A stretch of DNA of 64,000 nt from Hyphomicrobiales bacterium (lineage in GTDB: Bacteria > Pseudomonadota > Alphaproteobacteria > Rhizobiales > Rhizobiaceae): positions 88,910-152,909 of the forward strand of contig UCII01000003.1 in the NCBI GenBank assembly GCA_900472485.1, written 5' to 3'. The notes under the pieces are model-generated. The model was given only the letters and a program-made list of their open reading frames with translations, searched no databases and had not been told where the DNA came from. Below are positions 52,671-62,273 of the stretch, piece after piece. The position numbers and the translations under genes are program-made. How positions within the stretch are numbered: position 1 is the stretch's first letter; each line of letters starts with the position of its first letter.

Positions 52671-52688
52671 CATGCCAATCAGCTGCCG

Positions 52689-52901
52689 TCAGGCATGCGA
52701 GAAATGCGGCTTGCTGTGCCAGCGATGATGGCGATCTCCATGCCGCCACCCTTCATGGCGATGCCAGCCATGATGATGAGGGCGATAGTCGCGATGATGA
52801 TGTTGATGCCAGCGGTGATGGTGATGATCACGCGCCTCGGCATAGGTAGCAGGTAAAACAATAACGCCTAATGCGACGAGCGCCGTTGCAAGAATTTTCA
52901 T
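52689..52901 (-). CDS. His-rich exported protein (paralogue 2)
   Basis: This 70-residue protein with the same signal peptide (MKILATALVALGVIVLPATYAEA) has a His/Arg/Trp-rich body (DHHHHRWHQHHHRDYRPHHH) and C-terminal KPHFSHA, shared with paralogue 1. AAGGAGAG precedes the ATG. The conserved ends and expanded centre of paralogue 1 suggest slippage and duplication. Metal binding is a guess based on His content. Confidence 0.75.
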   Translation of the reverse strand: MKILATALVALGVIVLPATYAEARDHHHHRWHQHHHRDYRPHHHGWHRHEGWRHGDRHHRWHSKPHFSHA

Positions 52902-52996
52902 GTATGGTCTCTCCTTGGGTGCCGAACGCGCCCCCCGGCTGCGTACGCCCGGACTAACCTAACCGACCTAAACGCGAAGATGCCGCATTTGTTCCG

Positions 52997-54250
52997 CTAC
53001 CCGGGGGATGACGAGCGCTTTCGTGTCGTACCCATCTCTCCAACCAATTCGCGAACCGCCTGCTGGATCAGCCGGCAAGCTTCCATCGAGGCTTTACGAC
53101 CGTTATGGGCGAGATGATAGGACAGCGGCAAGATCTCATCGGGCTCGACGATGCGAACCTTGTCGGCGATCGGAAGCGCGCTGACGCGGCCGAGAAACGA
53201 CACATAGCCATGATTGGCGACGAGATCGACGATGACGGGCAGGGAATCGGCCGAGGTGATATCGCGGCCGCGAAACCGGCGGCGATCGCGGCTGTCATAG
53301 CCGAAGGCCGTCGCGGCATTGCCGATGCCGGTCCGGGGGCTCGGCACGCAGAGCGGATGGTTTTCGACGAGCGCGGCAAACGTCTGCTCCGTGCTATCGG
53401 GCGGGGCGATCGCTACCATGTCCGTGGCGACTAGTTCCACATGTTCGAAGGCGTCGAGGCCGAAGACGGAATCAACGATGGCGACATCGATGCGGCCGGA
53501 CCGGAGCGCCTCGCGCAAATCGTCGGCCGTCATCAGCAGCAGCGACAGCATGTTGCTGTTGCCGCCGATGTTCCAGCGCGATACCAGGCTCGCGAGCGAG
53601 CGCGCCACCCAGCTTTCCGAGCCTGTGGGAATAATCGAGCCGATGCGGACCGCCCGCGCAGTGCGCTGAAAGCGCTCGTCCGCCGCCGCTTTCATCTCGT
53701 CCCAGGCCTGTGCGATCGCGGCGAGAATGGCGTGAACTTCCTGGCCGGCCTCCGTCAGCACCGAGCCCTGCGCCTGCCGGGCGAACAGGCGGCAGCCGAA
53801 CAATTCCTCCAGATTTGCGATCTGCAGGGAGAGCTGCGGCTGGCCAAGACGCAGGCGGCGGGCAGCGCGATTGATGCTGCCCTGATCAGCGACCTCGAGG
53901 AAACGTTCGATGGTTGCGATCTTCAGCGGCAGGCGCGCGGCCCATTGGTCATAGTCCCCTGGCGCTGGCGGCTCCTTCACCAGAGCGGAGAGTTGGCGGA
54001 TACAGCTGAGAATGGGCTGCAGGCCTTTCTGGACCTTCGAGCTCGCCAGAAGGGTCGCAAGCTCGCCGGAGGCACGCTCGACAAGCTTCATGGCAAGCTC
54101 CGTTTCGAGCCGGCGCAGAGCACTGGAGACGGTCGAGGCCGAGAAGGAGAGCCTGCGTGCGGTCTCCCTCACCGAGCCGATGGAGAACACCATGTCGGCT
54201 ATGAACAATGCGCCGAGATACAAATCAGCCCCCTCAGCCGCGGCGCGCAT
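52997..54250 (-). CDS. LysR-type regulator with two helix-turn-helix domains
   Basis: This 417-residue protein is about 110 residues longer than usual LysR proteins. It begins with a helix-turn-helix (VRETARRLSFSASTVSSALRRLETELAMKL, about residues 27-60; given here in parts: RETARRLSFSASTVSSALRR), and repeats such a domain near residues 108-170 (TIERFLEVADQGSINRAARR, then LGQPQLSLQIANLEELFG). A normal LysR effector domain follows (VRIGSIIPTG...; SGRIDVAIVDSVFG). It may bind DNA with four helices per dimer. Upstream of and convergent in function with the OsmF-type operon is unproven; the two are divergent. Confidence 0.82.
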   Translation of the reverse strand: MRAAAEGADLYLGALFIADMVFSIGSVRETARRLSFSASTVSSALRRLETELAMKLVERASGELATLLASSKVQKGLQPILSCIRQLSALVKEPPAPGDYDQWAARLPLKIATIERFLEVADQGSINRAARRLRLGQPQLSLQIANLEELFGCRLFARQAQGSVLTEAGQEVHAILAAIAQAWDEMKAAADERFQRTARAVRIGSIIPTGSESWVARSLASLVSRWNIGGNSNMLSLLLMTADDLREALRSGRIDVAIVDSVFGLDAFEHVELVATDMVAIAPPDSTEQTFAALVENHPLCVPSPRTGIGNAATAFGYDSRDRRRFRGRDITSADSLPVIVDLVANHGYVSFLGRVSALPIADKVRIVEPDEILPLSYHLAHNGRKASMEACRLIQQAVRELVGEMGTTRKRSSSPG

Positions 54251-54664
54251 CCTGGCTCGACCGCAGCAATATCAACGATATCCCGACGATATGACGTGTT
54301 CTCGAAAAAAGATATCCCTAAGCCGAAAAGCGGCGGCTATCGTTTCTTGCCGCCTACCGATCCAGCCGTAAAATGAGATCGGAACAGCGCCAAACGGGTA
54401 AGGGGAACAAAAACAAACGCACTTGCCCCCGAAAAAAGAAATCCAATTTCGCGCGGATGTCGAGTACGCTCGTCATAATCGCGCGACTGCAACGGGTATT
54501 CGGAGCGCATCGACTTTTCCGCGATGAGCGCTAACTGCCTGAAGCAGCCACAAATTCGCTTGGGGGCCGCCGGTCCGCTCCAAGCCTGCCTGTCCGGACT
54601 GCGGCCCTTCAAGGCGGCGCGGGCAAGCAGAAGAACGATTTAACGGGGTACAAAGGGAAACATC
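54251..54664. other. Divergent control region of LysR gene and OsmF-type operon
   Basis: A 414-base gap with no supported gene. It must hold promoters for both directions. I saw no clear box, dyad or repeat. Confidence 0.5.
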
Positions 54665-55573
54665 ATGTTCAAGAAGCTTGCACTTGCCGCCACGCTGACG
54701 GCTCTCCTTGCCAGTGGCGCCAGCGCTGCCGACGTCGTCGTCTCCTCCAAGATCGATACCGAAGGCACGCTGCTCGGCAACATCATCCTCGCAGCACTCA
54801 ATGCCAACGGCATCAAGGCGCAGGATCGCATCGCTCTCGGCACGACGCCGGTCGTGCGCAAGGCGATTACCGCGGGCGAAATCGACATCTATGCCGAATA
54901 TACCGGCAATGCCGGCTTCTTCTTCAACAAGGCCGACGATGCGGCCTGGAAGAACCTGCAGCAGGGCTACGATCTCGCCAAGAAGCTGGATTACGACGCC
55001 AACAAGATCGTCTGGCTGACGCCCTCGCCGGCCAACAACACCTGGGCGATCGCCGTGCGCAACGATGTCGCCGGTCCGGCAAAACTGAAAACCATGTCGG
55101 ACTTCGGCAAGTGGGTTGCCGGCGGCGGCTCGATCAAGATCGCGGCCTCTTCCGAATTCGTCAATTCTCCGGCAGCCCTGCCGGCCTTCGAGACCACCTA
55201 CAGCTTCAAGCTGAAGCCGGATCAGGAAGTCGTGCTTTCGGGCGGTGACACAGCCGCGACGATCAAGGCTGCGGCCGACCAGACCAACGGCGTCAACACG
55301 GCGATGGTCTACGGCACCGACGGCGCCATCGAAGCGGCGGAACTGACCGTTCTCGAAGACGACAAGAGCGTGCAGCCGGTCTATGCACCGACGCCGATCA
55401 TCCGCGAGGCCGTGTTGAAGGCCAATCCGAAGATCGAAGAGGTTCTGGCGCCGATCTTCAAGGGCCTGACCGCTGACGTGCTGCGCAAGCTGAACGGCCG
55501 TATCCAGGTCGATGGCGAGCCGGCTAAGGCTGTTGCCGAATCCTACCTCAAGGACAATGGCTTCCTGAAGTAA
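54665..55573 (+). CDS. OsmF-type periplasmic binding protein (compatible-solute ABC transporter)
   Basis: This 302-residue exported protein has a signal peptide (FKKLALAATLTALLASGASA) and the OpuAC/YehZ (OsmF) fold: ADVVVSSKIDTEGTLLGNII, NGIKAQDRIALGTTPVVRKA, EIDIYAEYTGNAGFFFNK and LNGRIQVDGEPAKAVAESYL. Family members bind glycine betaine, choline or related quaternary amines. The gene starts a four-gene operon and is separated from the permease by a 186-base gap containing a repeat. Confidence 0.9.
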   Translation: MFKKLALAATLTALLASGASAADVVVSSKIDTEGTLLGNIILAALNANGIKAQDRIALGTTPVVRKAITAGEIDIYAEYTGNAGFFFNKADDAAWKNLQQGYDLAKKLDYDANKIVWLTPSPANNTWAIAVRNDVAGPAKLKTMSDFGKWVAGGGSIKIAASSEFVNSPAALPAFETTYSFKLKPDQEVVLSGGDTAATIKAAADQTNGVNTAMVYGTDGAIEAAELTVLEDDKSVQPVYAPTPIIREAVLKANPKIEEVLAPIFKGLTADVLRKLNGRIQVDGEPAKAVAESYLKDNGFLK

Positions 55574-55589
55574 GGCATTGACGGTGCTC

Positions 55590-55735
55590 TGGAGCATGAT
55601 GCCGAAAGTGTAAACGGTTTTCGGACGACATCATGCTCCACTCCTCTAGTTCCGGAGCGGATTCATTTTGATAAGGTGGAGCCGCGGACATTCGAATGGG
55701 CATGATCTTGTCCGAACCCGCCTTGAATTCTGGGC
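55590..55735. repeat. RIME-like intergenic repeat (copy F) inside the OsmF-type operon
   Basis: GGAGCATGATGCCGAAAGTG, AACGGTTTTCGGACGACATC and ATGCTCCACTCCTC form an imperfect hairpin; GGTTTTCGGACGACATCATG matches copy C. It lies between binding-protein and permease genes. Confidence 0.7.
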
Positions 55736-55759
55736 TCATGCGCTGACGGAGCTTGCCTG

Positions 55760-56922
55760 ATGGAAGATGCGCTAGCGGTCCGCAGAGTGGATCGTCTCGG
55801 AGTGGTATTGGTGGCCGGCGGCGTGCTGGCAACGGCCTGGATGCCGTTCATCATCGTCAAGGCAAACCGCATCGCCGCCGGCAAGCCGCAACTGCTGACG
55901 CAGCTCATTGCCCAGCCGTCCGCGCTGTGCCTGCTCGTCTTTCTGGTCGCAGCCGCGCTCGCCGCGCTTTTCCTGCGCAACCAGGTCATTCGCCTCGGGA
56001 TCGCAACGCTCGCGATCGCCATGCTGATCGTCACCCTCGGACTGGTCTCGACGGCCGCGACGCCTGCGGGCAGCACCGTGGCACGCATTACGCCCGGCGG
56101 CTGCTTCTGGGTGCTGCTCGCGGTGGTAGGATTGATGATTTCGGATGCGTTGGTGAAGCTGCGGCTGACGCCCTGGCTGCGGGTTGCGGCACTGGCTGTT
56201 TATGCCGCCCTGCTTGCCGCGGTCCTGCGCTCCGGCCTCCTCAACAATCTCTCGATTATGAAGGAATACGCCAACAATGCCGACAAATTCTGGCATGAGG
56301 CGCTCAACCATGTGTTCCTGTCTCTGGGCTCGGTCGCCATTGCCATCGTGCTGGCGCTGCCGCTTGGTATCTTCTGCTATTGGCAACCCGGCATCCGCGC
56401 CGTGGTGCTGCGGGCGCTGAGCCTGGTGCAGACCATCCCGAGCCTTGCCCTTTTCGGCATTCTCATGCTGCCGCTCGGCTATATCGCCGCCAACGTGCCT
56501 TTCGCCGCCGAGATCGGCGTCAAAGGCATCGGCGTGGCGCCGGCGCTAGTGGCACTCGTCATCTATTCGCTGCTGCCGATCGTCGCCAATACCGTCGTCG
56601 GCCTTGCCGGCGTCGACCCTTCGGTGCGTGATTCCGCCGCCGGCATGGGCCTGACGCGCCGGCAGATCCTGACCGGCATCGACCTGCCGCTCGCCTTCCC
56701 CGTCATCCTCACGGGCATCCGCATCGTGCTGGTACAGGCGATCGGGCTGGTGACCGTCGCAGCCCTGATCGGCGGTGGCGGCTTCGGCCTCTTCATCTTC
56801 CAGGGCATCGGCCAGACGGCCAATGACCTGGTTCTGCTCGGCGCCGTGCCGACGGTCTTTCTCGCCTTCTCATCGGCCGTCATCCTCGATGCGGTCATCG
56901 ACAGCATCCGGGGACAACGCGC

Positions 56923-56926
<4 letters not shown>
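55760..56926 (+). CDS. ABC transporter permease (OsmW/YehY-like, long form)
   Basis: This 388-residue permease has extra N-terminal membrane helices (about 170 residues) before the six-helix OpuAB-type core with EAA loop RDSAAGMGLTRRQILTGIDL and SLALFGILMLPLGYIAANVP. It belongs to the two-permease OsmFWVY-type importer. The ATG at 55760 is selected from the open frame. The stop overlaps the ATPase start by four bases. Confidence 0.88.
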
Positions 56927-57866
<940 letters not shown>

Positions 57867-57870
<4 letters not shown>

Positions 57871-58622
57871 GATTTTTCGCCGCCAATCTCTTTCGCCTCC
57901 TAGCCCTGGCATTGCTGCTTGTCATGCTGTTCCGTCCGGAATGGCTGACGCCTGTGCTGGCGCCGCTGACGAAATTCGGGGCGTCACCGATTTATACGCA
58001 GAACAGCCTGCCGAGCCTGGCGCTCAGCCATCTCGAGCTGATCCTTGTCTCGATCGCGGCAAGCGGCATCCTGGCGGTGCTCGGCGGCATCTTCGTCACG
58101 CGTCCCATCGGCGCCGATTTCCTGCCGCTGTCGCGGGCGATCGCCAATGCCGGCCAAACCTTTCCGCCGGTTGCCGTGCTGGCGCTTGCCATCTCGACCA
58201 CGGGCTTCGGCGCCGTGCCGACATTCATCGCGCTGTTTCTCTATGCGCTGCTGCCGATCTTCGAGAATACGGTCGCCGGGCTGCAACAGGTGCCCGCCTC
58301 CGTGCTCGATGCAGCCGATGGCATGGGCATGAACGGCTGGCAACGCCTCTTCCGCGTCGAGCTGCCGCTTGCCCTGCCGCTGATCATCGAAGGGCTGAAG
58401 ATCGCAACCGTCATCAATATCGGCACAGCGACGATCGGCTCGACCGTCGCTGCCAAAGGGCTCGGCGAAGTCATCATCGCCGGGCTCATCAACGACAACA
58501 CCGCCTTCATCCTGCAAGGCGGCCTGATTGTCGGCCTGATGGCGGTGCTGATCTATGACGGTATGGAGATGATCGAGCGGTCCGTTACGCGCAAGATCGG
58601 CCTCCAACCCTATGGAGATTGA
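57867..58622 (+). CDS. ABC transporter permease (OsmY/YehW-like)
   Basis: This 251-residue permease with six membrane helices and EAA loop DAADGMGMNGWQRLFRVELP is the second, normal-sized permease of the operon. Its start overlaps the ATPase stop (ATGA). Together with the first permease it forms a heterodimeric channel. Confidence 0.92.
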
Positions 58623-58641
58623 GGGCGATCACAGCCTGCCG

Positions 58642-59025
58642 TCAACTGCCTTCGCCTGACGGCAGGGATGCGCCGGGCAGGTAGAGCGAAATCGGTCTGA
58701 CTTCGTAAACGGCTGTAGGATTGACGCGACGCAATTCGCGCGCTGCCTCGACTGCCCCCTCAATGGTCGGAAAATCGACGACGTAGAAGCCGAGCAGCTG
58801 TTCCTTGGTTTCTGCGAACGGCCCGTCGATGATCATGCCAGCCCCCTTGCCCCGCAAGGTGACGGCGTTTTGGGTCGATCCGAGACGCGCGGCCGGCCCC
58901 AGCGATTTCTGCGCGACCAGGCGGTCATTGATCTCCAAAAGATCCGTCATGAGCGCGGCATCCTCCTCCTTGCCCCAGGATTCGACGATGTCTTCCTCGT
59001 GATAGGCCAGAATGGCGTAGTACAT
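58642..59025 (-). CDS. YciI / DGPF-domain protein
   Basis: This 127-residue protein (MYYAILAYHEEDIVESWGKE) has the YciI-like dimeric alpha-beta barrel with LGSTQNAVTLRGKGAGMIID and DGPFAETKEQLLGFYVVDFP. Such proteins are often encoded with ECF sigma factors; none is adjacent here. Function unknown. Confidence 0.88.
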   Translation of the reverse strand: MYYAILAYHEEDIVESWGKEEDAALMTDLLEINDRLVAQKSLGPAARLGSTQNAVTLRGKGAGMIIDGPFAETKEQLLGFYVVDFPTIEGAVEAARELRRVNPTAVYEVRPISLYLPGASLPSGEGS

Positions 59026-59203
59026 GGTTTCTCCCCCTTGAGCCGCATAGTTGAGCGCCGGGGAGTTAAGCAGACCGATCGCAATCGGGGAACCCTAGAT
59101 CTATACTCGACCGGAGATATGGCAAGTTTCCTCATGCTTGCCTTAACCGGCTGCCGATGTCATTGGCTGCAGTGACATGCCCTGACGATTTATGGAGACG
59201 CCG

Positions 59204-59599
59204 ATGGCCAAGATGATCCACTCGATGATCCGCGTGCTCGACGAGGCGCGCTCGATCGAATTCTACGACAAGGCTTTCGGCCTGAAGGTTGCCGACCGCA
59301 TTGCCTTCGAAACTTTCACCCTGGTCTATCTCAGCAATGCCGAGACCGGATTCGAGCTGGAATTGACCGTTAACCACGGCCGTATTGAGCCTTATGGGCA
59401 AGGGGATGCTTACGGCCACCTCGCGGTCTCTGTTGCGGAACTGAAGGACGAGCACGCGCGCATGACCAACCTCGGGCTCAACCCCGGCAAGATCATCGAG
59501 CTTAATCGTGATGGGAAGCTTTTTGCGTTGCTCTTCTTCGTCACCGACCCCGATGGCTATAAGATCGAGGTCGTGCAGAGACATGGGCGGTTTCAATAG
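59204..59599 (+). CDS. VOC (glyoxalase I-like) family protein
   Basis: This 131-residue protein (MAKMIHSMIRVLDEARSIEF) has the vicinal-oxygen-chelate fold: MIHSMIRVLDEARSIEFYDK, GFELELTVNHG, GHLAVSVAELKDEHAR and DPDGYKIEVVQRHG. The potential metal ligands His, Glu, His, Glu are present, so it could be a lactoylglutathione lyase-like enzyme. GGAGACG precedes the ATG at 59204; an ATG four codons earlier is less well placed. Confidence 0.87.
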   Translation: MAKMIHSMIRVLDEARSIEFYDKAFGLKVADRIAFETFTLVYLSNAETGFELELTVNHGRIEPYGQGDAYGHLAVSVAELKDEHARMTNLGLNPGKIIELNRDGKLFALLFFVTDPDGYKIEVVQRHGRFQ

Positions 59600-59660
59600 G
59601 GCCAAACAATGCACAGCCCCGCGGAAGCGGGGCTTGCCGTAGCGCCCTTCGCTAGCCCGA

Positions 59661-60053
59661 TCACATCCAATAGGGCGGCACGCCGAAATAATCGTGGCTC
59701 TTGTGGCCATGATTCTTATGATCGTGATCGTCCTTGGCGGCGAAACGACATGCCTTTTCGATGTCGTTCTTGGTCATGCTGACGCGATAGCCGTCGATGC
59801 GGGCATCGTAGCGCAGCTTCTCCCAAGGCAGGCGGTAGTGCTCCTGGCCGATGCCGAAGAAACCGCCGAAGCTCAGAATGACGAAAGCGATGCGTCCATC
59901 ACTTTTTTCCATCATCAAGCGTTCAATATGACCAATCTGCTTGCCGTCCGAGCCGAATACCCTGGACCCTTCAACGCGGTCGCAGGCGACCAGCATCGAC
60001 ATGTCCTTGATGTAAAGGTCACGACCCGAGATCTCGGCACTCTCTTTATGCAT
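59661..60053 (-). CDS. PRC-barrel domain protein
   Basis: This 130-residue protein (MHKESAEISGRDLYIKDMSM) has a PRC-barrel: LVACDRVEGSRVFGSDGKQI, IGHIERLMMEKSDGRIAFVI and LSFGGFFGIGQEHYRLPWEK. The C-terminus is His/Asp-rich (AKDDHDHKNHGHKSHD). AAGGAGG is positioned before the ATG at 60053. PRC-barrel proteins occur in photosynthetic and RNA-related contexts; here function is unknown. Confidence 0.87.
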   Translation of the reverse strand: MHKESAEISGRDLYIKDMSMLVACDRVEGSRVFGSDGKQIGHIERLMMEKSDGRIAFVILSFGGFFGIGQEHYRLPWEKLRYDARIDGYRVSMTKNDIEKACRFAAKDDHDHKNHGHKSHDYFGVPPYWM

Positions 60054-60401
60054 ATGCGCACCTCCTTTTGGATACGCGTCACATAAACTATGGAGCGTCC
60101 GATCTGCTCTTTGAGGCAGCACGATGCTCCGATGGGTTTAGACCCATGGCGCTATTAACGCTCCGTTGTCATAAAAGTTCCAGTCCTTTTTTCAGGATTG
60201 TAAAAAAACGTGAGCGCAAGACGATTATTGACGTTTACGTCAAGGTTATTGTAGCTTCGGTTGCGCTCCGATGATTTAGTTGAGAGCAAAGACTGCGGCG
60301 ATGTGAAAAGCGGGAGACTTTTTGATCGTCCAATGACACTCTGCATAGCCGCCGCATATGACGGCGGGGCGTGGTGATGGTGCGTAGAGGAGGAAATGCG
60401 C
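60054..60401. promoter_or_regulatory. Divergent region before fadD, with TTGACGT palindrome
   Basis: TTGACGTTTACGTCAA at 60228-60243 is a palindrome with a 2-base centre. Its half-site TTGACGT is the same as that in the hairpin before the nitronate monooxygenase. TTGACG is also a potential -35 box with TAGCTT 18 bases on. Such a site resembles those of MerR-type regulators of fatty or branched-chain acid breakdown, which is inference. Confidence 0.6.
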
Positions 60402-62099
60402 ATGAATTCAGTCTCCGCTCCTTCGGATAGACCGCAGGTCAAGAAAATATGGCTTGCCTCCTATCCGGATATCGTACCGGCAGAGCTGCCGCCGCTGGAG
60501 CATGCATCGCTCGCCGAACTGCTGGAGGAAAGCTGCTCGCGCTATGCCGACAGACCCGCCTTCACCAGCATGGGCAAATCCATCACCTATCACGATCTCG
60601 ACTCGCAGACACGCAAGATTGCCGCTTGGCTGCAAAGCCTCGGCCTGCAGAAGGGCGACCGCGTTGCCGTCATGATGCCGAACGTGCTGCAAAATCCGAT
60701 CGCGGTTTACGGCATTCTTCGCGCCGGGCTTGTCGTCGTCAACGTCAACCCGCTCTATACGCCGCGCGAACTCGAACACCAGTTGCGTGACTGCGGCGCC
60801 AAGGCGATTTTCGTTCTGGAAAACTTCGCTCATACGGTTGAGCAGGTTCTGGCCCATACGGATGTGCGCCATGTCGTCGTGACCGCGCTCGGCGACATGC
60901 TGGGGGTCAAGGGCCACATCGTCAACCTGATCGTCCGTAAGGTGAAGAAGCTCGTCCCAGCCTGGTCCATTCCCGGCCATCGCAGTTTCAAGAGCGTGAT
61001 CGCCGAGGGCTCGCGTCTGCCCCTGAAGCTATCGGAACTGACCGGCAGCGACATTGCCTTTCTGCAATATACCGGCGGCACGACCGGCGTGGCCAAGGGC
61101 GCGATCCTCACCCATGCCAACCTGCTCGCCAACCAGCTGCAATTGCTGCTCTGGCTGCAATCCGCCTATATCAACAAGCCGCGTCCCGAGCAGCTGACCT
61201 TCGTCTGCGCGCTGCCGCTCTATCATATCTTCGCGCTGACGGTGAATTCTCTGATGGGCATGTCGCTCGGCGGCCATAATGTGTTGATCGCCAATCCGCG
61301 TGACATACCCGCCTTCATCAAAGAGCTCGGCAAATACAAGTTCGACATGTTCCCCGGCCTGAACACCCTGTTCAACGCGCTGATGAACAATCCGGAGTTT
61401 ACCAAGCTCGACCTGTCCAATACCGCAACGCTTGCCGGCGGCATGGCGGTGCAGCGGCCGGTCGCCGAACGGTGGCAGAAAATGACGGGCGCCTGGATCA
61501 CCGAAGGTTATGGCCTTTCAGAGACCTCGCCTGTCGCAAGCGCCAATCGTTTCGACAGCCCGGAATTTACCGGCACGATCGGCCTGCCGATCACGGCAAC
61601 CGATTTCGATATTCGCGATGAGAACGGCAATTCGCTGCCGCTCGGCGAAGTCGGCGAGATCTGCATTCGCGGCCCCCAGGTGATGGCCGGTTATTGGAAG
61701 CAGCCGGCCGAGACCGCACGCGTCATGACACCGGATGGCTTCTTCCGCAGTGGCGACATGGGCTTCATGGACGAACGGGGCTACACCAAGATCGTGGATC
61801 GCAAGAAGGACATGATCCTGGTCTCGGGCTTCAACGTCTATCCGAACGAGATCGAGGAAGTCGCCGTCATGCATCCGGGCGTGCTCGAGGCCGCGGCAAT
61901 CGGCGTGCCCGACCCGCACTCCGGCGAGGCGGTGAAGCTCTTCATCGTCAGGAAGGACCCGGCTTTGACCGAGGCCGACGTCAAGGCTCATTGCGCTGAA
62001 AATCTGACCAATTACAAACGCCCGCGCTTCATCGAATTCCGCACCGAATTGCCGAAATCGAATGTCGGCAAGATCCTGCGCAAGGAGTTGCGCGGCTGA
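60402..62099 (+). CDS. fadD: Long-chain fatty acid-CoA ligase
   Basis: This 565-residue adenylate-forming enzyme has the AMP motif LQYTGGTTGVAKGAILTHAN, the FadD segments GYGLSETSPVASAN and VMTPDGFFRSGDMGFMDERG, and the ligase signature SGFNVYPNEIEEVAVMHPGV with the C-terminal catalytic Lys in LPKSNVGKILRKELRG. It activates fatty acids to acyl-CoA at the inner membrane. ATG 60402 has GAGGAGG eight bases upstream; the ATG two codons earlier is too close to that site. Confidence 0.95.
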   Translation: MNSVSAPSDRPQVKKIWLASYPDIVPAELPPLEHASLAELLEESCSRYADRPAFTSMGKSITYHDLDSQTRKIAAWLQSLGLQKGDRVAVMMPNVLQNPIAVYGILRAGLVVVNVNPLYTPRELEHQLRDCGAKAIFVLENFAHTVEQVLAHTDVRHVVVTALGDMLGVKGHIVNLIVRKVKKLVPAWSIPGHRSFKSVIAEGSRLPLKLSELTGSDIAFLQYTGGTTGVAKGAILTHANLLANQLQLLLWLQSAYINKPRPEQLTFVCALPLYHIFALTVNSLMGMSLGGHNVLIANPRDIPAFIKELGKYKFDMFPGLNTLFNALMNNPEFTKLDLSNTATLAGGMAVQRPVAERWQKMTGAWITEGYGLSETSPVASANRFDSPEFTGTIGLPITATDFDIRDENGNSLPLGEVGEICIRGPQVMAGYWKQPAETARVMTPDGFFRSGDMGFMDERGYTKIVDRKKDMILVSGFNVYPNEIEEVAVMHPGVLEAAAIGVPDPHSGEAVKLFIVRKDPALTEADVKAHCAENLTNYKRPRFIEFRTELPKSNVGKILRKELRG

Positions 62100-62120
62100 C
62101 ATAATTCCATGTCATTCACG

Positions 62121-62155
62121 AAGCCGCTCGCGCTTTTTCACGAGCGGCTTTTTTC
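62121..62155 (+). terminator. fadD terminator
   Basis: AAGCCGCTCG-CGCTTTTTCA-CGAGCGGCTT is a perfect 10-bp stem with a T-run, 20 bases after the stop. Confidence 0.9.
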
Positions 62156-62273
62156 GTTTTGGACGATACGTGAACTTGATTTACGCCCTACATAGGGAAT
62201 AGTTTTCGCGACCAAACTCAAAGCGCTTGGCCCGGTTTTGAAGGCCAGCAGCGCGAACCGCAAGGAGCCTCCC

